A program made the translations under genes and the position numbers. Shown here piece after piece: positions 30,704 through 37,294 of a stretch of 64,000 bases of DNA. The stretch is from Parcubacteria group bacterium Greene0714_7 (GTDB lineage: Bacteria; Patescibacteria; Paceibacteria; UBA9973; UBA2103). Below the pieces are notes generated by a model. The model saw nothing but the letters and a program-made list of their open reading frames with translations. It was not told the DNA's origin and did no database searches. Location of the stretch: contig VMHB01000005.1 of NCBI GenBank assembly GCA_007378985.1, positions 11,099-75,098 on the forward strand, written 5' to 3'. Each line of letters starts with the position of its first letter. Position 1 is the stretch's first letter.

Positions 30704-32266
30704 TTAGTTTTTTTGCACGACAGGCTGTGTGCGTCTATTTTTTGGTGTCACCCAAAAACCAAGATATTTCCCAAACAAAAGTCGGACCTGCGCATCAAGA
30801 CCAGGTATCGCACTGAAAATAACCATAGTGAACGGAACAAGAATCCACTGGAGCGCCATAGTGATACTTCGGCGCCACGAGTACTCGTGTGGGCGCTGTG
30901 GAACTAAATACATAAAGAAAATTGAAGATGCTACGAGACCCGACATCGCAAGCGTCAAAAACCATGTGGCAACAATAGGAAGATTATATGAAAGCACCGT
31001 TGCGTTGAAAGTATGACCTCCAATAAAGAGCGGTAGCCATCCCACAGCAAAGAGAATTAATGGGTGTGTCGCTAAAGACCAGAACCCTTCAATTTGTATA
31101 AACGATAAACGCCACTTTTTCGAAAACGAAATACGCGGATTGTGCATGAAATTAAAAAGCATATACGCTATATTTTCTGCGCCGTATGACCAACGACGAT
31201 GTTGCTTGTACAGACTACCCACGGTACTAAGCCAACTCTGCGACACATTTGCATCCATAGACACCGGATACGACATAGGCACGACACGATAATTACCGTC
31301 GTAATGCATGAAAAGATTAAAGAAAATTCGAGAATCTTCTGATACCACATTCTTCTGCCAATATCCGACATCAACAAGTGCACGCATGGAGACAGCGTGC
31401 GAGGAAAATGTCGTAAGACGTTCAGGCATCTCCTGCTGAATCATTTGCCAGAAAGTTGAGGAATACGCGAGCACCCTTGAAAGAATTGGTGCATTCCAAA
31501 TATTATTATTATAGAGAGGTACTGGCTGAAACGAAGCGTGAAGTGCATCATCCTCGGTAAGAAAGTACCAAGTAAGGCATGCAAAATAATCTGGATAGAT
31601 TACAGTGTCGACATCAAATGCTGATACCAGTGTTTTTTCATAACTAATCCCACGCGCATCTAAAATTCGCTCCTTTGCTTCTTTGGCAGCGTACGCAATG
31701 TTTGAGCCCTTTCCAGGAAGCTCACCTAGGGTATTTGGTGGGTGCACTGTAACAATCACATCAGCAAAGTGGTCTTTAAATTCTTTTTGCAAACGAAGTG
31801 CTGTGCTCTTAGCGTCGGCACCAGCACGTTCTTCCGAAGCAATAACAATCGCAATTTGTTCTTTCGGGAAACGTGACTTTTGCAAGGCAGAAATACTTTC
31901 AGCAAGGACTTCATATGGCTCGTTGGCAAAAGGGAAAATTACGAGATGTAAAATATCCTGATATTTAAGGTTCAAGAGGCGTGCTTGCCAATCAAGTTCC
32001 ATGTTATGACGAAGTCGCTTGAAGTTGTGCCATAAATGAACCGAAAGAAAAATAGTCTTAAAAACCCAGTACCCTGAGAAAAGAATAGTGAAATAGGCAG
32101 CGAGTGCAGGAGCAAAAAATGAAAGCGCCACTAAACCAAAGAGTGTTCCGAAGGAGAGGAGTCCTGGCAGTATTTCAAAAACACGGTACAAAGTTCGATT
32201 TTTACCAGTAAGGTCAGAAGCTCTACCTACATGTAGATATGGATTTTTTTCTAAGGAGTTTTCCAT
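30704..32266 (-). CDS. Membrane glycosyltransferase, GT2-like
   Basis: 520 residues from ATG 32266. The longer frame to 32314 overlaps purH. Two N-terminal membrane helices (about 30-80), then a GT-A type catalytic domain: nucleotide-binding start VIFPFANEPYEVLAESI, DxD motif in VSAFDVDTVIYP, acidic base region VSEDSRIF, and QHRRWSYG, the QxxRW-like motif of processive GT2 enzymes. Several membrane helices close the C-terminus. Such proteins make or export polysaccharide at the cytoplasmic membrane. Substrate unknown. It follows purH by 25 nt on the same strand. Confidence 0.85.
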   Translation of the reverse strand: MENSLEKNPYLHVGRASDLTGKNRTLYRVFEILPGLLSFGTLFGLVALSFFAPALAAYFTILFSGYWVFKTIFLSVHLWHNFKRLRHNMELDWQARLLNLKYQDILHLVIFPFANEPYEVLAESISALQKSRFPKEQIAIVIASEERAGADAKSTALRLQKEFKDHFADVIVTVHPPNTLGELPGKGSNIAYAAKEAKERILDARGISYEKTLVSAFDVDTVIYPDYFACLTWYFLTEDDALHASFQPVPLYNNNIWNAPILSRVLAYSSTFWQMIQQEMPERLTTFSSHAVSMRALVDVGYWQKNVVSEDSRIFFNLFMHYDGNYRVVPMSYPVSMDANVSQSWLSTVGSLYKQHRRWSYGAENIAYMLFNFMHNPRISFSKKWRLSFIQIEGFWSLATHPLILFAVGWLPLFIGGHTFNATVLSYNLPIVATWFLTLAMSGLVASSIFFMYLVPQRPHEYSWRRSITMALQWILVPFTMVIFSAIPGLDAQVRLLFGKYLGFWVTPKNRRTQPVVQKN

Positions 32267-32291
32267 ATGGTGAATGAGTACAAGAAAATCT

Positions 32292-33254
32292 TTAGTGGCG
32301 AAATGCCCGAACACCAGTGAGCGCCATAGCTACACCACTGTCGTTACATGCTTGAATAGATTCTTGGTCACGGATAGAACCACCTGGCTGAATAATTGCC
32401 GATACACCTGCATTAATTAAAACATCCGTTGCATCACGAAATGGGAAAAACGCATCGGATGCAACTAGAGCCCCCTTCATCCGCTCCCCTGCTTTTGTAA
32501 CGCAGAGTTCTGCACAACGCTTTCTATCTTGTTGACCAACCCCTGAAGCAATTAATGTTTTATTTTTTACTGCAACAACAGTGTTTGATTTTGAGCTCCG
32601 ACAAATTGCCCACGCAAAAAGAAGATCATTTAATTCCTCCGGCGCAAGTTTTTTATCCGTTACTGTCTTTAGTTGCTCTACAGAAAATAGAGCAGTATCC
32701 GCATCCTCAACAAGCATTCCTCCGCGAATTTTATGCATTGCTTTTGCAGTGGCAGGTAGAGGATTTTTCAGTGCTTCATTGGTAAGAATTCGCAGATTCG
32801 GCTTCTTTGCAAAAACAACAAGCGCTTCAGGAGTCGCGGAAGGTGCCATAAGTATCTCAAAAAAATTCTCAATCATTTTCTCTGCCAATGATGCGTCCAC
32901 TTCTCTGTTGACCGCCATGATGCCACCAAATGCGGCGAGTGGGTCACCGTCGTACCATGCAGCCTTGTACGCATCAGTAAGATTCTCTCGAAGCGCTGCT
33001 CCGCAAGGGTTTGTATGTTTTACGATGACGCACCCAGCTTCAACACTGCCTAAATGTGAGAGTGCAAAAAGCGCTCCGTCCATATCAAGATAGTTGTTAT
33101 AGGAAAGCTCTTTACCTTGAAGCACCTTGAAGTTCTGAATTGCCAATGGATCAACGCTCTCAGAATCGATTTCATAAAACCAACCCTCTTGATGAGGGTT
33201 CTCGCCATAACGAAGCTTTGTACTTTTACCAAACTTTAGGAAATCGTCTTCCAT
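32292..33254 (-). CDS. purH: AICAR transformylase domain protein (PurH without IMP cyclohydrolase)
   Basis: Penultimate purine step, formylating AICAR. It matches the C-terminal domain of bifunctional PurH: KLRYGENPHQEGWFY (residues 13-27), QGKELSYNNYLDMDGA, the catalytic VKHTNPCGAA (about 78-87) and the ending PGGSIRDQESIQACNDSG. 320 residues. The N-terminal IMP cyclohydrolase domain (about 200 residues) is absent, and the start is fixed by TATAAT six nt upstream, so this is not truncation by a frame break. A separate cyclohydrolase would be needed to finish IMP synthesis. None is visible here. Confidence 0.93.
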   Translation of the reverse strand: MEDDFLKFGKSTKLRYGENPHQEGWFYEIDSESVDPLAIQNFKVLQGKELSYNNYLDMDGALFALSHLGSVEAGCVIVKHTNPCGAALRENLTDAYKAAWYDGDPLAAFGGIMAVNREVDASLAEKMIENFFEILMAPSATPEALVVFAKKPNLRILTNEALKNPLPATAKAMHKIRGGMLVEDADTALFSVEQLKTVTDKKLAPEELNDLLFAWAICRSSKSNTVVAVKNKTLIASGVGQQDRKRCAELCVTKAGERMKGALVASDAFFPFRDATDVLINAGVSAIIQPGGSIRDQESIQACNDSGVAMALTGVRAFRH

Positions 33255-33260
33255 GCAAGC

Positions 33261-33266
33261 ATTATA
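33261..33266 (-). promoter_or_regulatory. -10 box of purH
   Basis: TATAAT on minus, ending 6 nt before the ATG at 33254. Leaderless architecture. Confidence 0.6.
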
Positions 33267-33386
33267 CCTATTTTAGTCTGAAATACAGACTCCACTTTAT
33301 TATAATATTTCTGAACATTTTCTTCCTCAAAACTTCCCCTTACCCTCCCGATTACAAATAGCACTAAACAATATAAGAATGTTAAT

Positions 33387-33406
33387 ATATACGATATATC
33401 GTATAT
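33387..33406. promoter_or_regulatory. 20-bp palindromic putative operator overlapping the regulator start codon
   Basis: ATATACGATATATCGTATAT, perfect, overlapping the first two bases of the ATG at 33405. Its position would block both transcription and translation starts, as expected of autoregulation. The same core occurs at 12672-12701 and 33818-33855. Confidence 0.65.
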
Positions 33407-33824
33407 GCCACATATATCCAAGCATCGACTGACACAAGAAACAAAGCAAGAACTTGAAGACCGGGTATTTGCATTCCTTTTCGATACACAAATGAGAGAT
33501 CGTAAGAAGATATTCCGTGAACTTTTCACTCGAACGGAACGCACCATGATTGCAAAACGACTCACATTAATCTTTCTTATCTCACAAGAACTCCCGCCAT
33601 ACAGCATTAGTCGTGTTCTCAAGATGAGCCCATCTTCCGTTGCTCGTTTTCAAAAAGCCTTGAACAAGGGCGAATACGCTGCCACTTCATTATGGCTGAA
33701 GCCAAAAGGTATACGAGGGCAATTTCTATCTTTCTTCGACGATGTTGCTGATGTGCTTTTCAGTGGCAAGCGCAAATCAATAGCGCAGATTCTTAAAGAT
33801 AATGAAGCGAGGGGTACATTCTAA
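33405..33824 (+). CDS. TrpR/YerC-like helix-turn-helix regulator
   Basis: 139 residues. The middle has the TrpR-family arrangement: DRVFAFLFDTQMRDRKKIFRELFTR-type helices followed by AKRLTLIFLISQELP and the helix-turn-helix YSISRVLKMSPSSVARFQKAL, where YSISRVL and SPSSVARF are the two helices (about 64-85). Family members are small dimeric DNA-binding proteins. The ligand is unknown and no tryptophan genes are near. It is bracketed by two palindromes with the same core, one over its ATG and one containing its stop, so autoregulation is likely. The C-terminal 45 residues are an extension beyond the TrpR fold. Confidence 0.85.
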   Translation: MPHISKHRLTQETKQELEDRVFAFLFDTQMRDRKKIFRELFTRTERTMIAKRLTLIFLISQELPPYSISRVLKMSPSSVARFQKALNKGEYAATSLWLKPKGIRGQFLSFFDDVADVLFSGKRKSIAQILKDNEARGTF

Positions 33825-33855
33825 ATATATACGATATATCGTATATATTTAGAAT
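33818..33855. terminator. 38-bp palindrome at the regulator stop
   Basis: Perfect palindrome, core TATACGATATATCGTATA extended by ATTCTAAATA-type arms. It includes the TAA stop. Can serve as a terminator between convergent genes or as a second operator. Confidence 0.6.
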
Positions 33856-33895
33856 ACGAGAGAAACGGTACATCAAGTCACTGAAATAAAAAAGG

Positions 33896-33946
33896 GCTAC
33901 CTCCCGGATTCGAGCCCCAGTAGTAGACGCTGACGTCACTACGGGG
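33896..33946. other. Strong hairpin with tRNA-like 3' sequence
   Basis: CCCC-A-GTAGT-A-GACG pairs with CGTC-ACTAC-GGGG around CTGA (33915-33946), a 13-bp stem with two bulged A. The minus strand continues GGGGCTCGAATCCGGGAGG, resembling a tRNA T arm, but the arms do not pair and no 5' half is present. Confidence 0.45.
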
Positions 33947-33982
33947 CAGGCTAAGGACCTTCTATCTTATTTTTCTACTGAG

Positions 33983-34055
33983 AGCCGCCTCCCAGATTCG
34001 AACTGGGGACCTTCACTTTACAAAAGTGTTGCTCTACCAACTGAGCTAAGGCGGC
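33983..34055 (-). tRNA. tRNA-Thr (anticodon UGU)
   Basis: On the minus strand: 7-bp acceptor stem GCCGCCT/AGGCGGC, D arm GCTC/GAGC with loop AGTTGGTA, anticodon loop TTTGTAA giving TGT, T arm CCCAG/CTGGG with loop TTCGAAT. The anticodon stem has one A-A mismatch at its outer pair. The CCA end is not encoded. Thr identity agrees with thrS in the window. Confidence 0.96.
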
Positions 34056-34065
34056 AATGGTACTA

Positions 34066-34470
34066 CTATACAGACTTTTCTTGTCCTGTGCCATCTCCTG
34101 ACACTGTGTCAGGTTTTTCAGGTACGATAGTTTGAAGAAATGGTGAAACTTCTTTCTTGTTAGTATTCGATGCCGACATACGCATTCGATATGAAATACG
34201 TGTCAGAGGTCTCTCAACTGCACGGAGCGTAGCGACGAGCAACAGTACGAACTGGTGAACAGTATGTTGTAAAAATGCAAAAAATTGTATGCGGTACTTC
34301 TGGGGAATACTTCCCGTGACAGCACTCCGATAGACTTCAACCACCTGCATATCGACACCCTCTCGCGCTCTTGCCCACATCCGAATACCTCGTTTCTCCT
34401 CCCACATTCGAAATATAACAAATGCACTCAAAAAAATAAGAGCGACTACAAATGTATATACAGCAAACAT
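34066..34470 (-). CDS. Hypothetical membrane protein downstream of tsf
   Basis: 134 residues. An N-terminal membrane helix (about 2-20, FAVYTFVVALIFLSAFVIF), an amphipathic middle with a weaker hydrophobic stretch FVLLLVATLRAV (about 74-85), and a polar C-terminal tail. No recognised domain. It starts 2 nt after the tsf stop, so it is part of the rpsB-tsf transcript. Function unknown. Confidence 0.7.
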   Translation of the reverse strand: MFAVYTFVVALIFLSAFVIFRMWEEKRGIRMWARAREGVDMQVVEVYRSAVTGSIPQKYRIQFFAFLQHTVHQFVLLLVATLRAVERPLTRISYRMRMSASNTNKKEVSPFLQTIVPEKPDTVSGDGTGQEKSV

Positions 34471-34472
34471 AC

Positions 34473-35057
34473 TTACTTAGTTGAAAATCGTATAAAACGA
34501 TCAATATCAACACGCTCACCAAATTTCTGAGTTGCTCCGTCAATAAGGTTTTGAATAGTTTTTTCAGGATCCTTAATGTATACCTGTTCCATAAGAACCA
34601 TATTTTTCAAATACGCATCCACTTTCCCCGCAAGAATAGTTTCTTTTAAATTCTCCGGCTTTCCTTCTACCTCTTTCAAGAACAATGTCTTAATTTCTTC
34701 GAGTTTCTCAGTAGAAATTTCTTCTCGTCGAACATACTGTGGGTTTGAGGCTGCAACATGGAGAGCAATATCTCGAGCAAGAGCAACAAATTCGTCATTC
34801 TTAGCTACAAAGTCAGTCTCGGAACGAAGGATTACCATCGATCCAATTTCTTTGTTCGAGTGCACATATGAAGAAACAATACCTGCCGCAAGCACTCGGT
34901 CTCCTTTCTTCAGAGCAAGTGCGCCACTTTTTTTAGAAAGAATCATTAATGCCTTTTCTTTATTGCCACCTGCTTCTACAAGTGCAGCTTTGCATTGCAT
35001 CACCGATATTCCAGTCTCCTCACGAAGCGCTTTCACCATCTCTGAAGTAATTTCCAT
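34473..35057 (-). CDS. tsf: Elongation factor Ts
   Basis: Nucleotide exchange factor for EF-Tu. The UBA-like N-terminus MVKALREETGISVMQCKAAL is followed by the signature RSETDFVAKNDEF (about 78-90), which contacts EF-Tu. 194 residues, the short type with a single core repeat as in Thermus, against 283 in E. coli. Placed after rpsB as in most bacteria. Confidence 0.97.
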   Translation of the reverse strand: MEITSEMVKALREETGISVMQCKAALVEAGGNKEKALMILSKKSGALALKKGDRVLAAGIVSSYVHSNKEIGSMVILRSETDFVAKNDEFVALARDIALHVAASNPQYVRREEISTEKLEEIKTLFLKEVEGKPENLKETILAGKVDAYLKNMVLMEQVYIKDPEKTIQNLIDGATQKFGERVDIDRFIRFSTK

Positions 35058-35110
35058 ATTTGATATATGACTATAAATTAAAAGTCACCAGACACTTCAC
35101 TCTTTCGTTT

Positions 35111-35851
35111 TTAACCTTTCACTGCAACTGTAGCCTCTTCTGTAGGAAGAACTCTTCCTTTCGTTCCTTCACGGTAGCCTTCAACGATTTGTGCAAGGAA
35201 AAATGAGACAGCCTCTTTTGATGCGTCGTTACCGACAATTGGGTATTGAACTGCAGAAAAATCGCAATCAGAATTCATAATGCCCACAACAGGAATACCT
35301 AATGTTGCTGCTTCAGAAACCGCAATAGATTCAGCGCGTGTATCAACAATAACAAGTGCATCAGGAAGTCTCTCCATGCTGTTTAATCCAAGGAAATTCT
35401 CCTCAAGGCGATTAATTTCACGATCAAAAAGAACTCGCTCTTTCTTAGTGTATTTTTTTGCTGAAGCTCCCGTATCGCGTTCACCAATAAGTTCCTGCAT
35501 GTGCTTTATGCGACGCTTGATTTCATTAAAATTGGTGAGTGTGCCACCGAGCCAACGACCAGCAACATACGGCATTCCGAGAGCCTCGGCAGTCTCCTTT
35601 ACCAACTGTTTCATTTCAGGCTTTCCACCAACAAAAAGAACCGTCTTACCATGAGCACCAAGACCTCGCACAAAAGTAAGTGCTGTCTCAAGAATAGGAG
35701 CAGTTTTGGTAAGATCTAAAATGTCAGTCTTATTCTTTGAGCCATATACGAGCGACTTCATTGTTGCGTGGCGACGCGAACGGGAAAAACCAAAATGAGC
35801 CCCTACCTTAAAAAGGGCTTCGACGAGCGGAGAATCAGTATTCTGTGACAT
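35111..35851 (-). CDS. rpsB: Ribosomal protein uS2
   Basis: Small-subunit protein. VEALFKVGAHFGFSRSRRHA (9-28), then GGKPEMKQLVKETAEALGMPYVAGRWLGGTLTNF and PDALVIVDTRAESIAVSEAATLGIPVVGIMNSD are all canonical. 246 residues, full length. Start supported by TGT-TAGAGT seven nt upstream. First gene of rpsB-tsf-membrane protein. Confidence 0.98.
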   Translation of the reverse strand: MSQNTDSPLVEALFKVGAHFGFSRSRRHATMKSLVYGSKNKTDILDLTKTAPILETALTFVRGLGAHGKTVLFVGGKPEMKQLVKETAEALGMPYVAGRWLGGTLTNFNEIKRRIKHMQELIGERDTGASAKKYTKKERVLFDREINRLEENFLGLNSMERLPDALVIVDTRAESIAVSEAATLGIPVVGIMNSDCDFSAVQYPIVGNDASKEAVSFFLAQIVEGYREGTKGRVLPTEEATVAVKG

Positions 35852-35858
35852 GCGGATT

Positions 35859-35867
35859 ACTCTAACA
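35859..35867 (-). promoter_or_regulatory. Extended -10 of rpsB
   Basis: TGT-TAGAGT on minus, 7 nt before the ATG at 35851. It leaves no room for the regulatory leader found upstream of rpsB in many bacteria. Confidence 0.55.
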
Positions 35868-35879
35868 CAGAGAAAACGG

Positions 35880-35938
35880 CTACTAGGTTATAGGTTTTAA
35901 ATTCAAGCTAGAAGCTAGCACCTAGAACCTAGTACCTT
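35880..35938. repeat. CTAGGTT/CTAGCACCT spacer repeat between rpsB and prfA
   Basis: Opposed copies of the spacer repeat (CTAGGTTATAGG near 35883, CTAGCACCTAGAACCTAG near 35915) that can form a hairpin. Confidence 0.6.
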
Positions 35939-35939
35939 C

Positions 35940-36884
35940 TTAAGCTGTCTCAGCTTCATTCGCCTTAGCTTTGAGAGTCTCCAGCATGGCATCAATATTT
36001 CCTTCCAAAATTGATTCAATATTGTGCCATGACTCCTTAATACGGTGGTCAGAAACACGGTCCTGCGTGAAGTTATATGTGCGTATCTTTTCGGAACGAC
36101 TCCCTGTGCCAATTTGAGACTTTCTATGCGCAGCATGTTCTGCGGCAGCCTTTTCTTCTTCAAAGCTTTCGAGTTTTGCAGCAAGAATTTGCATTGCTTT
36201 ATCACGGTTCGCCTTCTGACTTCTCTCTGACTGCGCTCGCACTTCAAGACCTGTAGGGATATGAACAAGACGTACCGCTGTCTCAACTTTGTTAACATTC
36301 TGCCCCCCTGCCCCACCTGAGCGAGAAAATTCCATCTGCACATCAGCTGGATTTAACTCAAATTTTGGAAATTTCCTGATAGGCAGTATTGCAACAGATG
36401 CCGTAGAAGTATGAATGCGTCCTGATTTCTCAGTAACAGGAATACGCTGAACACGGTGCACACCGGTTTCATACTGAAGTGCACTATATACACCTCTACC
36501 TGTTACTTCTATTGATTCTAAGTTTGGATCAAGAACTTTTACCTCCCACCCCTTCGCTTCGGCATAGCGCATATACATACGCGCTAAATCCCCCGCAAAA
36601 ATATTTGCTTCATTTCCGCCTGCTCCTGCACGAAACTCCATCACCACAGCTACTGGCTCGTCTTCAGGTCCATCGGTAACAGGCGCAAGTATTTCCTGCA
36701 TTTGTTCTAAGAGAGTCTGTCGTTGAGATTCTAGTTGCACCCGCTCCTCTTCCGCAAGCTCCGCAAGTGACGGATCGCTTTCTTTCAACTCCAGAACACG
36801 CGAGAGCTCATGTGTCAGTCGATCAAACTCAGCAGCGAGATATGCAGTTTTTGGATTTGATTTAAATTCTTGAATGTCCAACAT
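35940..36884 (-). CDS. prfA: Peptide chain release factor 1
   Basis: Reads UAA/UAG stops. The catalytic GGQ is at residues 193-195 (SGGAGGQNVNK). The stop-recognition region GVHRVQRIPVTEKSGRIHTS carries P-V-T, the RF1-type PxT motif rather than the RF2 SPF. 314 residues against 360 in E. coli, shortened at the N-terminal domain. It follows rpmE as in many genomes. Confidence 0.95.
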   Translation of the reverse strand: MLDIQEFKSNPKTAYLAAEFDRLTHELSRVLELKESDPSLAELAEEERVQLESQRQTLLEQMQEILAPVTDGPEDEPVAVVMEFRAGAGGNEANIFAGDLARMYMRYAEAKGWEVKVLDPNLESIEVTGRGVYSALQYETGVHRVQRIPVTEKSGRIHTSTASVAILPIRKFPKFELNPADVQMEFSRSGGAGGQNVNKVETAVRLVHIPTGLEVRAQSERSQKANRDKAMQILAAKLESFEEEKAAAEHAAHRKSQIGTGSRSEKIRTYNFTQDRVSDHRIKESWHNIESILEGNIDAMLETLKAKANEAETA

Positions 36885-36891
36885 AGTAATT

Positions 36892-36957
36892 AGCCACTAG
36901 TGATTAGGGTATAGGGAGTGTGGGGTTTTGCCTAGTGGCTATACCCTATTGGCTAAC
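36892..36957. terminator. Long hairpin between rpmE and prfA
   Basis: TAGCC/GGCTA outer and TAGGGTATA/TATACCCTA inner arms. The text resembles the TAGGGTATAGGGG spacer before nusB (about 5930). Confidence 0.5.
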
Positions 36958-37215
36958 TTATTTCTTTACAGCGCGAGCAGCGGTGCGCTTTTTGAATCTA
37001 TCAACACGGCCAGCACGGTCGAGAGTGCTTTGTTTCCCTGTGTAGAAAGGATGCGAATCGCTTGAAATTTCAACAGTGTAGAGAGGGTATTCTTTCCCGT
37101 CCACGACAATAGTCTGCGTGGTAGGAACAGTCGAACCAATGATGAATTCAGCACCAGAACCAGCGTCTTTGAAGACTACGAGTCTGTAATTTTTTGGATG
37201 GATATCATCTTTCAT
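36958..37215 (-). CDS. rpmE2: Ribosomal protein bL31, B type
   Basis: 85 residues starting MKDDIHPKNYRLVVFKD, with EISSDSHPFYTGKQ near 50-63, the L31 hallmark. It lacks the CxxC zinc cysteines, so it is the zinc-free type. The basic tail is typical. Start fixed by TGT-TATAAT eight nt upstream. Confidence 0.96.
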   Translation of the reverse strand: MKDDIHPKNYRLVVFKDAGSGAEFIIGSTVPTTQTIVVDGKEYPLYTVEISSDSHPFYTGKQSTLDRAGRVDRFKKRTAARAVKK

Positions 37216-37223
37216 GTCGCACG

Positions 37224-37232
37224 ATTATAACA
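37224..37232 (-). promoter_or_regulatory. Extended -10 of rpmE2-prfA
   Basis: TGT-TATAAT on minus, consensus, 8 nt before the ATG at 37215. Confidence 0.65.
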
Positions 37233-37294
37233 CTGCTAAATACACTCTGCAATAGAGCCAAATAATCCCTATCCTTAGGTTCCCTTCTTTAATT

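Noticed and set aside
35852..35939. Regulatory RNA leader of rpsB
   Set aside because: The extended -10 ends 7 nt before the ATG, leaving no leader. The upstream text is the general spacer repeat.
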